From: Liolophura sinensis
Taxonomy: Eukaryota; Mollusca; Polyplacophora; Chitonida; Chitonidae
Reading direction: 5' to 3'
NCBI RefSeq assembly: GCF_032854445.1
Contig: NC_088307.1
Location: forward strand, 26,240,046-26,304,045
DNA: 64,000 bases
The notes under the pieces are model-generated. The model was not told the origin of the DNA. It saw only the letters and a list, made by a program, of their open reading frames with translations, and made no database searches. This document shows, in pieces, positions 22,173-34,180 of the stretch (the first letter of the stretch is position 1; each line of letters begins with the position of its first letter). Both the position numbers and the translations under genes were made by a program.

Positions 22173-23894
22173 TTATCACAATGTTGTGTGTATTATTAGT
22201 GCTGTTATGGCAGACTCGAACCTGTGTCATTATACTGCTGTGTTTGTTATCAGTGCTGTTATAGCAGGCTCGTACCTGTGTTATTATACTGTTGTGTGTA
22301 TTACATATGTATCAGTGCTGTTATGGTAAGCTCGTACCTGTGTTATTCCAGTGATCTGTGTATTATCAGTACTGTTAAGACAGGCTCGTACCTGTGCTAT
22401 CACACTGTTGTGTGTATTCTCAGTGCTGTCATGGCAGGCTCGTACCTGTGCTATGACAGTGTTGTTTGTATTATCAGTGCTGTTATGGCAGGCTCGTACC
22501 TGTGCTATGACAGTGTTGTTTGTATTATCAGTGCTGTTATGGCAGGCTCGTACCTGTGCTATGACTGAGTTGTTTGTATTATCAGTGCTGTTACTGCAGG
22601 TTCGTACCTGTGCTATCACAGTGTTCTGTGTATTATCAGTGCTGATATTGCAGGCTCATGCCTGTGTTATTATACTGTTGTGTGTTGTATCGGTGCGGTT
22701 TTGGCAAGCTTTTACCTGTGCTATGACAGTGTTGTTTGTATTATCAATACTGTTATGACAGGCTCGCACCTGTGCTATCACAGTGTTATTTGTGTTATCA
22801 GCACTGTTATGGCAGGCTCGTACCTGTGGTATTACAGTTTTTGTGTGTATTATTAGTGCTGTTATGGCATGCTTGTACCTGTGTTATCACAGTATTGTTT
22901 GTATTAGCAGTGCTGTTATTTCAGGTTCTTACCTGTGCGATCACAGTGTTATTTGTCTTATCAGTGCTGTTATATCAGACTCGTATATGTGCTATCACAG
23001 TTTTGTGTGTTTTAGCAGTGTTGTTATTTCAGGCTCTTACCTGTGCGATCACAGTGTTATTTGTATTATCAGTGCTGTTATGACAGGCTCGTACCTGTGC
23101 CATCGCAGTGTTGAGTGTATTATCAGTGCTGTTATTGCAGGCTCGTGCCTATGCTATCACCATGTTTGTATTATCAGTGCTGTTATGGCAATCTCGTACC
23201 TGTGTTATTATATTGTTGTGTGTTTTATCGGTGCTGTTATGACAGGCTCGTGCCTGTGCTATTACAGTTTTTTGTTTGTGCTGTTATGGCGGGCTTGTAC
23301 CTTAGCTATTACAGTGTTGTTTGTATTATCAGTGCTGTTATGGCAGGCTCGTACCTGTGCTATGACAGTGTTGTTTGTATTATCAGTACTGTTATGGCGG
23401 GCTTGCACCTGTGCTATTACAGTGTTGTTTGTATTATAAGTGCTGTCATGGCAGGCTCGTGCCTGTGCTATCACAATGTTGTGATGCTTGTATTATAAGC
23501 GCTGTTATGACAGGCTCGTACCTGTGCTATGACAGTGTTGTTTGTATTATCAGTGCTGTTATGGCGGGCTCGTACCTGTGCTATGACAGTGTTGTGTGTA
23601 TTATCAGTGCTGTTATGGCGGGCTCGTACCTGTGCTATCACCATGTTTGTATTATCAGTGCTGTTATGGCAGGCTCGTACCTGTGCTATGACAGTGTTGT
23701 TTCTATTATCAGTGCTGTTATGGCAGGCTCGTACCTGTGCTATGACAGTGTTGTGTGTATTATCAGTGCTGTTATGGCGGGCTCGTACCTGTGCTATGAC
23801 AGTGTTGTGTGTATTATCAGTGCTGTTATGGCGGGCTCGTACCTGTGCTATTACAGTGTTGTGTGTATTATCAGTTCTGTTATACCAGGCTCGG
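22173..23894 (+). repeat. 54-bp satellite array, about 32 units
   Basis: The unit contains TATTATCAGTGCTGTTATGG, then CAGGCTCGTACCTGTG, then CTAT(G/C)ACAGTGTTGT. The period is 54 bp (18 codons), so frames without a stop in one unit stay open: plus frames reach 218, 184, 135, 127, 123 and 115 residues and the antisense reaches 111. Peptides are periodic (CIISAVMAGSYLCY, VLSVLLWQARTCA, YYQCCYGRLVPVL). Some units lack three bases; one near 23265 has a larger deletion that shifts frame. No start context, splice site or domain suggests translation. Confidence 0.95.
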
Positions 23895-24310
23895 TCTTAA
23901 TGGATTTTACGACAAGTACATTTATTTAAGCACCATTCCTTTCCTGACATTTCACAATAAATTTCGAGTTAATCTCTTTTGGAAAACTGAATTTAAACCC
24001 AATTATAATTACTTCTTGCCCCTTTTGAGCAACCTGAAAAGGGACACTTGAGAAGTAGAGCGGCTTTGAGGGGCGTTACAGTTTCTGCGTATTAGTCCAC
24101 CCACGAATACCTGTTAAACCTCCTGCTTTTTAGCCTTATCTTTCACACTTCTCTTCCAATGCACATATGACGGATATTTGTGAGGGAAAGGTCTCTTTCG
24201 TGTTGACAGATTAAACTGGGTTTCATAGAATTACTTTTCTGTTAAGGAAATAATTTAAGTAAGGAATAAAGGTTGTCTTTGAAAGGCATCTGTAAGGCTG
24301 TACCTAATTT
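23895..24310. other. No recognised feature
   Basis: Unassigned sequence downstream of the satellite array. Confidence 0.5.
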
Positions 24311-24311
24311 T

Positions 24312-24495
24312 TAAGTTATTTATTTATTTATTTATTTATTTACCTGATTGGTGTTTTACGCTGTACTCAAGGATATTGCACATGTACAACTAGCATTATG
24401 GTGGGAGGAGATGGAGAGGAGCCCAGAGTTTGGAAGGGTGGGAACTCACGAAAATTTGTAGGTTGCTGCAGGCCTTTCCACGTACGACAGGAATT
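24312..24495 (-). mobile_element. SINE-1, antisense
   Basis: TTATTTATTTATTTATTTA, GATTGGTGTTTTACG, TGTACTCAAGGATATTGCAC, AGCATTATGGTGGGAGGAGA, then AGGTTGCTGCAGGCCTTTCC and ACGTACGAC. The tRNA-like head is missing. Confidence 0.85.
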
Positions 24496-24572
24496 AATAT
24501 TTAATTCATTATTAAATAAGTTGTACGTTGAATATACCCTGAGATTTTTCTGCTAAGGACCATAATTGGCCC

Positions 24573-24808
24573 TAAATTGGCCTCCGTGGTTAGCGTGCGT
24601 GCAGAACAATAAACCACTAGCCTCTCACTTTGAGTTCAAATCCAGCTCACGCTAGCAACCTCTTCATTCATGCGTGGGATGGTCTTGCAACAACCTGCGT
24701 ATGGTCGTGGTTTTCCGTTCCTCGCACAATAATGCTAGCCGATATTGTATAAGTGAAATATTCTTGAGCACGGCGAGAAACTATTCATGTAAATAAATTT
24801 AAAAAATG
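24573..24808 (+). mobile_element. SINE-1, near full length
   Basis: The head GGCCTCCGTGGTTAGCGTGC (A-box region) is followed by the B-box-like GAGTTCAAATCC, then ATGGTCGTGGTTTTCC, ATAATGCTAGCCG, TAAGTGAAATATTCTTGAGC and an A-rich end. It lies in opposite orientation about 80 bases from the previous SINE-1, making a loose inverted pair. Confidence 0.85.
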
Positions 24809-25390
24809 GTAATATTTTGGCAAAGACAGTCTAATCAGCTTTTGTGCCTAAATGATTTTTAGATATTTATCGCTCTCAAATAATGTTGCCAGAATAAACC
24901 AGTCTGTAGCAATGCGCGTATTCCTATCTTATGTTAGTAACGGGCAATCTAAGTACCAATTTCTGGACAGGAACTGGAAGTTTTGGGGATTTTGGTCGTC
25001 ATCTCGCGTTTAGATGACTAGAAGTGTAAGACTTAGGTTTGTGAACTTGCGTGATCCACCCGATGTCTTACTGATTCCTTCTATCGGAAAATTTTCACGA
25101 ATTGGCCGCAACGCTACTGTTACACATGGAACCTATCCATTTACTGTTTTCATAATGCTTGACTCTTGCTTTAGTGGAGAAAAGCCTAAATAAAGCAAAT
25201 TAATAGTTACAAATCTCCTGGTTTTTGTGTAAACCTGGGGTTATTTCTTGTACCCTCAATCCACCTGAAGACGTATGAATGACTTTATGAAGGCGGCCCG
25301 CTCTATGTTTGAAGAAAACAGGACCGACTTTGTAAGAAATTTCTGTCCTTTTCTAGGTAGTTGACAAGTCACAGCAGATCATCTGCCTAA
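24809..25390. other. No recognised feature
   Basis: Unassigned AT-rich sequence. Confidence 0.5.
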
Positions 25391-25392
25391 AG

Positions 25393-25535
25393 CGCGGGCC
25401 TCGCTGAAAACGGAGGGCGCTTAGCCATTGCCGTCCCTTGTTCAAATCCATGTCTGAATCGCTTTACGCCAATAGATTTGTTATGTTCCTTTCGTAGGTC
25501 AGTTATTTATAACGATCTCATCCCTGCTTAGTAAC
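25393..25535 (+). mobile_element. Possible SINE-3 with tRNA-like head
   Basis: GGCCTCGCTGAAAACGGAGG, then GCGCTTAGCC, and the B-box-like TTGTTCAAATCC are followed by CGCTTTACGCC and a body resembling the sequence next to the 16-bp arrays (14230, 18701). The family is defined here by only these copies. Confidence 0.45.
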
Positions 25536-25784
25536 ACTAACATGAAGACATTGGAGGCAAAAACATCAAGGGTTAACGTTTCGCTCTGCAGCATGTAAAC
25601 AAATTTTGGATTATGGACCAATCTGCAAGCTCTATCTTTGCCAGAGTCATAAAAATTCGATCAATCAGCATAATCAAAAACAAACCAGGCCATTGCTACA
25701 AATAACAACCATTGGAATTTGAATAAGGAAAGTAATGTGTTGTGAAATTCAGTCGCAAACTTTTTTCAAGCATAATTCTTATGC

Positions 25785-25960
25785 ATCTCCCTAATTTTCC
25801 AGTCGGCCATATGAAAAACACAATTTGAGTGGTTACATTTTTTTTACCTCTTCGGTGGAGGACATAAACAGGCCTCCAGCTGTGTGAATTGGTACTACGT
25901 AATTGCAAATTGAACTCGTATACGAAAGAAGAGCATGCATTCCAATAGGATCGAAAAGCC
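25785..25960 (+). repeat. Dispersed repeat F, second copy
   Basis: Matches 19900-20110 in CTAATTTTCC, ACAATTTGAGTGGTTAC and the following 120 bases, with many differences. The 101-codon minus-strand frame here is not considered coding. Confidence 0.45.
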
Positions 25961-25964
25961 CTCG

Positions 25965-26455
25965 CGTAAATCGATTTCCATCGAGTGGTCCCCATAATCA
26001 TCTAACCTGTTCCGAGTGTCGCCGAATCAAAAATTATCCATGACAACAGCACAAATTCACAAAGTAAATAATCAGACACTACATCCAATGTGGCCGCCAT
26101 CTCGTTCAGATAGTCGTACATACAAGTCACGTGATCGATGTAGCGCAGAAAAAATAAGGTCGTTCAAGGGAAGTAATTTACCTACATGTATGGCAATCAT
26201 TGTAGTAGCACTAGGCAAGTCTAGTCGTCCATTTGACTGGATCACCTGTCGTGAAATAAGCCTTCAGTCTCGTTCGTTCCCGCAAGTGATCAAAAAGTGG
26301 ATAAAAACGGCTTACGGCCATAGTGGGTTTAGTGCCTAAAATGTATTTATTTAGTGAATTTGTGCGCTTGTCATGGATCGTTTTTGGTTCGGCGAGATTC
26401 AGAACATGTTAGTTGATTTTGGGAACCACTCGGTTGACATTGACTAGGGAAGATT
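25965..26455. repeat. Inverted repeat with about 130-base arms
   Basis: The arm at 26305-26455 (plus) matches the complement of 25965-26095: TATTTAGTGAATTTGTGCGC, TTGTCATGGAT, TTTTTGGTTCGGCGA, TTAGTTGATTTTGGGAACCA. Both arms can be read in the same frame outward (SEFVRLSWIVFGSA and CEFVLLSWIIFDSA). The minus arm begins ATGGCGGCCACATTG, with CACGTG about 40 bases upstream. The 107-codon frame 26016-26339 spans the middle and is unrecognised. Confidence 0.65.
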
Positions 26456-26879
26456 TAATGCGCGTGTGACGATGTGCTAAATGTGGTTTACCATCGATCC
26501 GACACATTAGAAGCAGTTATTCCCCGTAACATTGGCAACACTTCGTGTTGGTCCATCTCAGAGTTACATTCCGCAACCACATACAAATAAGTTACTGACA
26601 CGGCTTTGACAATATTGATGGATTTAAAGTTATTAATACGTTTCTCACCAGCCCTCGCGGCAATAAACAGGCTATAATCTTTATTATCAGCAGGTAAATA
26701 TGGACACTTATCCTTTAATGATACACAGTTATGTTTTAAAGTTGCATGTAACAGTTGCTCTTAAATGATTGAAACAAAAGAGCTTTATACATGTATAATC
26801 CATTGCTACATCCTAAACACACTGAGCAGCGGCGTTTTCAAATCAATGCCCTTCTACGTAAAGATGTGAAGGCGACTCA
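26456..26879. other. No recognised feature
   Basis: Unassigned sequence. GCAGCGGCGTTTTCAAATCA near 26825 resembles the 5' end of repeat C copies (32810, 33115). Confidence 0.45.
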
Positions 26880-27200
26880 TGAAGTAAATTAATTTTATGG
26901 ATGAAGCTGTAGTGGTGCTTGTGCTCCTTATCGCTGACAGCATTGGCTTAGTCACAGTACCTAATGCGGACTGAGAAATGTCCTGATCTCTGTGTCTTTT
27001 ACGAAGCGAGGGCTATGCACGTACTGGTGATAATTAAGGGGACAGACCTTTGCCAATGGACTGGAACCCTGACAGTAATTTAGGCATAAATACTCCAGCG
27101 GATACCCGCGATATCACTCTAAATTGACACGGCGAGTCAATAAGTCGGAGTGGTACAGGGACGAAGTGCGTGCATAGCAAGAAAACAGCAATTAGCGAAC
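26880..27200 (+). repeat. Dispersed repeat C, copy 2
   Basis: TTTATGGATGAAGCTGTAGT, GGTGCTTGTGCTCC, CCTTTGCCAATGGACTGGA, ACTCCAGCGGATACCCGCGA and GACACGGCGAGTCAATAAGT are shared with the other copies. Confidence 0.8.
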
Positions 27201-28930
27201 CACCCTGGGCTGTCAAAATGGTTCGTCTTCTGTAGTGATCATCAATATTACTCCGTATTATTTTCTAACAGATGTGGTTGATCTTCATACCACATACCTT
27301 CACGCATGCGGAGTATTGATTGATTGATATCGTGCGTAGGAACAATGTAGTCACACCACGGCAGTCATTATCTATGGTGAAGGAAATTCGAGTACCGGAA
27401 GTAAACTACTGGCTATTGAAAAATAGGTGACCAACTTTCTTACATGTCTAGCACCTATTTCTGCACAGGTTGATCAAGCTCACTACGTTTACCACATATG
27501 TGGAATCCAAGAAACATATGGTACGTTTAACTAAACATCCATTAAGCGCTGTCAAACGTGCATTGACACATTGACCAAAACTCGCGTGTGCATAAAATTT
27601 ACGGGCTTCCACTTTAACAACACTGCTACCAATGATCATTGTTCTCAAACCTTTCCGCTTATCAGATGGTGCTCTGCCAGGTTTTAGGGCGAGTGAAAGC
27701 AGGTAGAGTTCGTATGAAACCATACCATCGCGTGAAGCCTAGTCGCGTGGCATACATTTCATTTCTAACACGTGGCCTGAACGTTACTGGCACTTCTAAT
27801 CCAATTTACTTATTTTTGCATCTCCTGTACACAAACGGTTTTTTGTTAACTGCCCTCATTGATCGACGGTATAATAATATCAGTGGCTTATAGCTGATAC
27901 ATGTACATTAGAACTAAGGACTAATGAATTTTAACGTGGGAGGGTCCAGTAAAATGTAGCTAACATATTGTAAGCTGATATCACGTCCAAGAGCGGCCAT
28001 TCAATGTCTTGTTGTACAGAGAAAACATTATTTGTAGCCGTTATTCCCTTGTAATTGCGTCATATTTCATCACACGACTGATTTACAAACTGGATGGTTT
28101 TGTAACCCTGACATATGTCTCTTCACCCAAAATTCTATAACAGTCTAACAACAAGCCAGCATATCAAAGCTTGAAATGCATTTATTACTGCGGCCAAACA
28201 ATTCAGGAGATATCTGGTAGGGAAGAAGTACATGTAGCTAGTTGGTCGAAATCGCTAAAACATGGTAAAATTGTCAAACGTCTTCATAATCAGATTGCAC
28301 TATTTAATCAGTTATGTAAAGTTCTCATAATCAAGCTTCGTTATACAGAAACAAAAAGATTAACAAGGTCATCAAGACTCACTGGCTGCACTGAAATTAT
28401 AGAATGGTTACACCAGGAAAATGCCACCAATTAAAATTGAGAAAACCAACTGGATATCGCGCGACTTCCGTTACGATTCCGAGCAGAGTTGGTTAAGTTA
28501 TAACAATTGCAACACTTCAACCATTACGAGTTAAAGATCTTATCCCATAGATTATAGAAGCAGAGCCTTTTTACTGCAAATAAAGTAAATCTTAATGACA
28601 TGAGGAATATACATTATTAATGAGGTCGTGGGAGACCCATTCTTCCAATATTTGTATATTTCTGGAAATGTCCTGCTTTGCACGTCACAATTTGCCCATG
28701 GACCTCTGGTATCTTCTTCTAAGGATATTAGTGAAACTGCTGGTGTCATGAAGGCTCACACAGAACAACTTATCATTGCTGGAAGACCTCTTGTGCTTCA
28801 CCAACGTTGCAATTTAGGTACGGTGTCCAGTAGTCGTCATTAACATCATCATTAACTAGGAGAACAAGATCTGAAAGTTTTCATGTACAAGAAGAGTGAC
28901 GACGTTCTGGGAGTCTTGTCGCCGGTGCGC
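27201..28930. other. No recognised feature
   Basis: Several open frames of 60-90 codons occur (27448-27723 minus, 27639-27893 plus, 28171-28434 plus). None shows a recognisable domain. The minus frame at 27448-27723 has fairly protein-like composition but could not be assigned. Confidence 0.45.
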
Positions 28931-28966
28931 CAAGGTTTCGCGCACACTCTTACTGGGTTCGCAAGA

Positions 28967-29043
28967 TGGGCAGCTGGTTTTGTTGCAGCCTCCTGGAGAG
29001 TTTGGGCAGCTGGTTTTGCCGCAACTTCCTTGAGAGGTTGGGG
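28967..29043 (+). repeat. 36-bp duplication, about two units
   Basis: GGGCAGCTGGTTTTGTTGCA and GGGCAGCTGGTTTTGCCGCA begin two 36-base units. The period keeps the reading frame, giving a repeated WAAGF.AAS peptide in a 69-codon frame. Confidence 0.7.
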
Positions 29044-29324
29044 CGTGGTTTTACTGTATCCCCCCTTTACCGTGTCAGTTTGCCTCAGTTAGGGATTTAT
29101 TATAACTGTTAATGCAAATGTTTGAAAAATTGGAACTTATACCTGCTCTGACACCATAACTTCAGCAGAAGTATGGTAAAATTAAGAGCAGTAATGCTAA
29201 TTGCAACTATGTGCATGTCCAGTTGATTACTTGAAACGACGTCACTCTAAATAATGGTCAGCAACATCGACAGCACAGCCTAAATATACCAATGGTTTAA
29301 GGACTTAGGAGTGTGTTATGGCGA

Positions 29325-29830
29325 CAAGATTGTCTTGGCGTGCTGAGAGTTATTACGCAGAGTTTGATTTGAAGAGTCTGTCTGTTTTAGAGGATGTCAG
29401 AAAGCAATAACCTATATATTAAGAAGCCGGAACACATGTTGACATTACTTCTAATTCAATAAATCGTCCAAAAAAGAGAGAGGAAATATGACCGTTAAAA
29501 AATCTTTAAAGAAATTGCTTCACGAGACAAATAATGACATTTAAATAACATCATCAAAAAACAGATAAACTATTTCCTTCAATAATGCGACGGAACAAAT
29601 TCACCAAAGCAGTGAAAGATAAAAACCGAAAGGAAGAAATATCGCAGCATACTGACCTATCCATTATGGACTCGAGAGAGCAATACACACATGCACTCTT
29701 ACAAAATATTTGGTAAACTAATAATACAAGAGTTACGGTCTTAATAGACGTAAAAGCAAACTGAAATATTACGTGACGCTATCTCCCTGTATCAAATTTA
29801 CGCCCTGCTGAGGTATCTTACAGCCGTGGT
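29325..29830 (+). repeat. Dispersed repeat A, longest simple copy
   Basis: The copy has the head (GGCGTGCTGAGAGTTATTAC, TTTGATTTGAAGAGTCTG), middle (CCTTCAATAATGCGACGGAA) and 3' part (TAGACGTAAAAGCAAACTGA, GACGCTATCTCCCTGTATCA). It therefore links the partial copies at 6478 and 11845. Unknown class; no terminal inverted repeats were seen. Confidence 0.7.
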
Positions 29831-29841
29831 CCATTTGCAGA

Positions 29842-30175
29842 GTTTTAACGTTATTGTATGTTAAGTACGATGACGACACAGCATTTTAAGAAATCCTACA
29901 CCTGTCAGTGGCGTCTAATAAATTGCAGTTAACATCACTGCATTTCTTTAAATAATTCTAATTAAGCCATAGTGCTAGAGTGGTTGTAATTAGCTACCAT
30001 GCATGCATTTACATGAATAGTTAGAGTAAACTCCTAACTGAGGTAAACTGACAAGAAGTCGTATTTCACTTGTTACGACTGACTATTTGCCACCTCTATT
30101 TGCCACACTCTACCTTTACTCTCTATCCTGTAAGTCTTCAATTATATATATTTTCCTTAGCCGATTTGAGCATTA
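29842..30175 (+). repeat. Dispersed repeat D, copy 1
   Basis: TTATTGTATGTTAAGTACGA, AAGCCATAGTGCTAG, ATTTACATGAATAGTTA, CTCCTAACTGAGGTA and TGTAAGTCTTCAATT match 49905-50240 in order. Confidence 0.65.
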
Positions 30176-30479
30176 TTTTAGTCAAATCAAATGCAGGCAT
30201 AGCTGATATAGTGTCGTAGCGGACGGGAGGTTTGACACATTGAAAACACAGTCGTGTGAAAACTGAAAAATGGTGATTCTTACGTGCGGCACCCGTGCAT
30301 AGCCCCCAAGGGCAGGGATTGAAAGTACCTCAAAACTAATTTTATCGGTCACGATTAAGTACAAGACATAAGTTCGCAACCCATGCACCAAGCATCTTAA
30401 GAATGGTCTAATTAACTCAGATGGTGATTTTTTTTTACCCAAAAGACTCGTTGGGATATTACAATTATGAATTACCAAT

Positions 30480-30580
30480 GTGCCCAGGGGAAACCATGGA
30501 CCATCCGCAAGTTGTTCGTATAGGCCTTTCCATGTGCCACTGGAAAGGACGTCAGCATGAAAAATCAAAGTGACCGTAAT
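30480..30580 (-). mobile_element. SINE-1 internal fragment
   Basis: GGGGAAACCATGGACCATCC, GCAAGTTG and GGCCTTTCCATG followed by AAAGGACGTCAGCATG match the SINE-1 middle on the minus strand. The tail and head are absent. The 128-codon minus frame here is a by-product. Confidence 0.6.
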
Positions 30581-30984
30581 TTTGAGAGTCTCCTAGGTCA
30601 TTTCGCAAAGGAGAAATATTGAGTTTGTACACCGACAACCAGGTTAAAGTTTGAAAGGACTAGTACTATTCCAGCCATTTCGCAGAACCTGAACGTCTCG
30701 ATGGCCACAATTGTGAGGACTCTTTTAAGTCGGATGTTTTCAGCGAGCTATGTGCATGAAGTATCCTCCGTCGTTTCTTTGTGTACATGTAGCTTTAATT
30801 ACGCCATCAACTTCCGATCAATTACTGAAATATTTAAACAATTCTCCAAGACCGTGCCCTGTTCAGAGAAGCGATGTGCCAGCGATGGCCGCATTTCTGT
30901 CGTTCAGGCGGTCATTTGTGTGAGGTTGAATGACAACCCAGAAAGAATAATTCGCGAGAAGCAAAGATTATTTCTAATAATTAA

Positions 30985-31100
30985 CAAACAGCTAATTTCA
31001 CAAGTAGCTCAATTATTGTTACGTTTACTTGAGTATAAACTTCACCAGGAAGACATCCATTACGTTTCCCATGTGTCTGCGAAAACTGAGTTACAATGAA
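30985..31100 (+). repeat. Dispersed repeat E, second copy
   Basis: Matches 18955-19135. The 132-codon frame 30701-31099 ends in it and is not recognised as a protein. Confidence 0.55.
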
Positions 31101-31740
31101 CTATTTTGAAATACAATTCATGTCCACAGATTTTATCTATGCAACAAGCTATATAAATAGTTTGTTTACTTGTTTCTATTTATATTCTGTCCGTTCTTCT
31201 CCTTGTTTATGGTTGTCAGACTTAGTGCAGCTGCGTCTTAAGCCGGTAAACGAAACGGAAATGAAACATTAGCTAGCCAACAGTCCATGTCTGAATAAAA
31301 AAAACAACACATTGCCCAAGTAAAAACAGTCTTACTCAGATGTTACGTTGGTTAATATTTAACGTTAATCATTCTTGCACGTTAAGGATAAATTTGCAGA
31401 AAACGCATGCAATTCACATACAATTAAAAAACAACATTAAGCATTATAATGATTCATATGTTCAACTCTGGAGTTGTGAATCAAGAAATTTAATGCGAAT
31501 TTCAGAAACATTGGCAAGTTTAATTGTTATGGATGTCGCTGATTATCCATACGACGATATCCAAGAGGGCAATGCAATTTGAGTATTTAGCTTTTTCCTC
31601 TCTGTCCAAGCTGGTAAACAGATCTTGGGGGGGGTGTGAATATCCATTATAAGGTAACGGTTGAATTTAACTGATGTTTTTAAGTTGTCAGCGCGTTGCC
31701 ACACATTTGACTGTTTGATGAGAGCTGTTTTAAGGTTTGC
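31101..31740. other. No recognised feature
   Basis: Unassigned sequence before the solo LTR. An 80-codon frame at 31340-31582 is not recognised. Confidence 0.5.
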
Positions 31741-31744
31741 ATGA

Positions 31745-32494
31745 TGTTACGACCCAAACTGTCTGTATTATAAAGAGATGGCTTGTTCGAAATACACGAC
31801 AGTTTAGCCGCACAAAAAAGTAACCAAAACCAGCAGATTTTATTTTACAACAATTTATTAGCTTAACAAGAACAGATAATAAGACTTATACAAATACTAA
31901 AGTACTTAAGTTTAACAAGAAAGGATAGCAGTATCTATACAAATACTGAAGTACTTACGGTGTCAAGTCCAAACGGACGCATATATTCCACAATATATAT
32001 ATCACACAGGCATAAATGCTCAGAGGCAAATTCACAAGAGGGACAATCCACAGTATAACTGAGTGTATGACGAAACATACACAAAATTCCACAGACAGGG
32101 TCCGTGTACTAATAGGCACGGTGTATACAAGAGCACAAATTAAACATACAAGTTCAGACTGAACAAGTGCTCGGTGGAGATCGGATATAACAAAGCCAGA
32201 GGCTACAGAGACACCAACATTCAGCACAAATGGCCTACTAAAGTAATACACAGCAAAAGCATCCAAGCTCTCAATAATTCTCCTTTCTCCGTTCTCTGTT
32301 CTCTCCGTCTCCTGCTTTCGTAGGCCTTATATAGCCTGGTGGAATTGTTTAGAACAAGAAAATTCCTGAACACTTGATGTAAACAAACAGGCACCGAACA
32401 TTCTAAGGTAGAGGCAGACAGCACTCCCTGAACTTAGCATATGTAAACAATGGCAAGCTAAATTTAGAAACTGACGGCAGTCGTGCACATAAGA
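31745..32494 (-). mobile_element. Solo LTR of an LTR retrotransposon, copy 1
   Basis: A 750-bp element matches 47954-48707 along its full length in opposite orientation. On the minus strand it runs from a mutated TGTTATG start (here TCTTATG) to CGTAACA. It has a TATA element (GGCTATATAAGGCC) about 160 bases in and AATAAA signals near the 3' end. The 4-base direct repeat ATGA flanks it exactly (31741-31744 and 32495-32498). Regulatory sequences but no protein are present, as expected for an LTR left after recombination between two LTRs. The internal domain is absent, so Ty3/Gypsy versus Bel/Pao cannot be decided. Confidence 0.85.
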
Positions 32495-33174
32495 ATGAAC
32501 ATGGTCAAATCAAAATATTATTTGGCGATTAATACAGCGATCTCTCGGATTGGTGGATAGGCACGATTAATGATTGAGATAACGGTGGTTCAAACAACAT
32601 TGCAACGTTATACCTAAGGAATTTTAAAAGAAAGAACATGAATGAAAGGAAGTAAAGTGCTGCTTAAACAATCGATGTCTTACGGTGCCACCCTGTCCAA
32701 AATAACAACACGTTTTCGCTTTTTATGTTTTTGTGTTTCTGGTCTGGAATGAGCCAGCTACTACTACAATACATGACTTCATTTAATTCTCCACTACACT
32801 TCATACACGCCGTGCAGCCGCATCTTCAGTTCAATACCCTTTAGTGTCAATAAGTTCAAAAGTCGCAGGATACTTAGTTGAATGAAGACAGTACACTTAT
32901 GGAAAGACTTTACAAGAAAGAATATAAATAAAAACGAGTAATTGATCCAAGGAGATCTCCAGGTAGCAATCACGTAATGTCTACAATAATAACAGAATTC
33001 TTCGCGTCATGCACAACTGTCCTTTCATGTTGCCTCTAGCTTTTTGTTCTTGATTGACCGACCTACTATCATAATAAATAGCTACACTCAGTTTTTGACC
33101 AAGGCTCAAACACGCCGACCAGCCGAATCTTCGAATCAATATCCTTCACTACCGAAGACTTCAGCTGCTGTTAC
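32495..33174. other. Mostly unassigned; partial repeat C 5' end
   Basis: At 32810-32905, GCAGCCGCATCTTCAGTTCA and GTTGAATGAAGACAGTA resemble the start of the repeat C copy that follows at 33115-33200. The 5' end of that copy is thus roughly duplicated. Nothing else was seen. Confidence 0.5.
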
Positions 33175-33530
33175 ATCGTTTGTTGAATGAAGACACTCCA
33201 GTAAGTCGATTTATGGATGAATGTCAATTGGTGCTTATGCTCCTTATAGCTAGCAGAATAGGTTTGGTCTTAGTACCTGATAGACCGAAAAATGTCCGTG
33301 TCTCAGCTGGCCAATGGTAATCGAGAGCCCTGTCTCTTTGTCATTTACGATGGACGTGCTGTTGATCATTAAGGAGACAGACCTTTGTCAATGTACTGGA
33401 ACCCCGGCAGTAATTTAGGCATAAACACTCCAGCGGATACCCGCAATGTCGCTCTAATTTGACACGGCGCATTAATAAGTCCGAGTGGCACAAACCATGA
33501 ACGAAGTGCATGCGTTGTAACAAAGGAACA
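33175..33530 (+). repeat. Dispersed repeat C, copy 3
   Basis: GATTTATGGATGAATGTC, GGTGCTTATGCTCC, GTGCTGTTGATCATTAAGGA, ACCTTTGTCAATGTACTGGA and ACTCCAGCGGATACCCGCAA. It is the longest copy and best shows the order of shared blocks. Confidence 0.8.
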
Positions 33531-34180
33531 ATTAGAGATCCCCACGCTGTCTGTCAAATGGTTTATCTTCTGTAGTGATCATCAAAGGGAAGGTTTATGT
33601 TTTGCTGACCGCGCCTGTGAAACACACGATTGTTTTATAACGATGTTTTATAGGCCCTTGATATGCCATACATGTATGCATGAAGATACCATTCTGTTTA
33701 TGCACTCCACATCTAGAGTTCCCATATACCTCGACTAGATCATGGATATTGCATGTCTTTTGCATCGATCTATTTAATCATTTATTTTTTTTATTATATT
33801 ATTTATTCATTGTTCTATCATCATTTCTTCCATACATACGGCACTGATCATTGCCCCAATGTGGACGATGCAGGTACCGAATTGTACAAACTACACCATA
33901 GCACTCGGGTAAATACTGCAGAAACTTTCTCTTTTGAGACGGAAAGTTTTTCTGTGCTCAGCAATTTCAACACATATGGCTTTTAAACAGAAGCCAACTG
34001 ACTTTCAATGAATTTCATAAGATTATCCAAGTAGTAATTAGTTAGATCGCAACTTTGGAGATATGAACAGTTTCAATCTAAAATACATATTTTCGTTATC
34101 CGCAACTGATAAACTAGTATGGTACACGACGCATTCATTCGCCAAGAGCATTTGTTTCACCTTTCCAACATCTTGATACT
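33531..34180. other. No recognised feature
   Basis: AT-rich sequence. The 77-codon frame at 33753-33986 starts in a T-rich tract and is not credible. Confidence 0.5.

Noticed and set aside
22783-23439. 218-codon ORF, the longest in the window
   Set aside because: It is a read-through of the 54-bp satellite; equally long frames occur in other phases and on the other strand.
30182-30568. 128-codon minus-strand ORF
   Set aside because: It overlaps an antisense SINE-1 fragment and has no domain.
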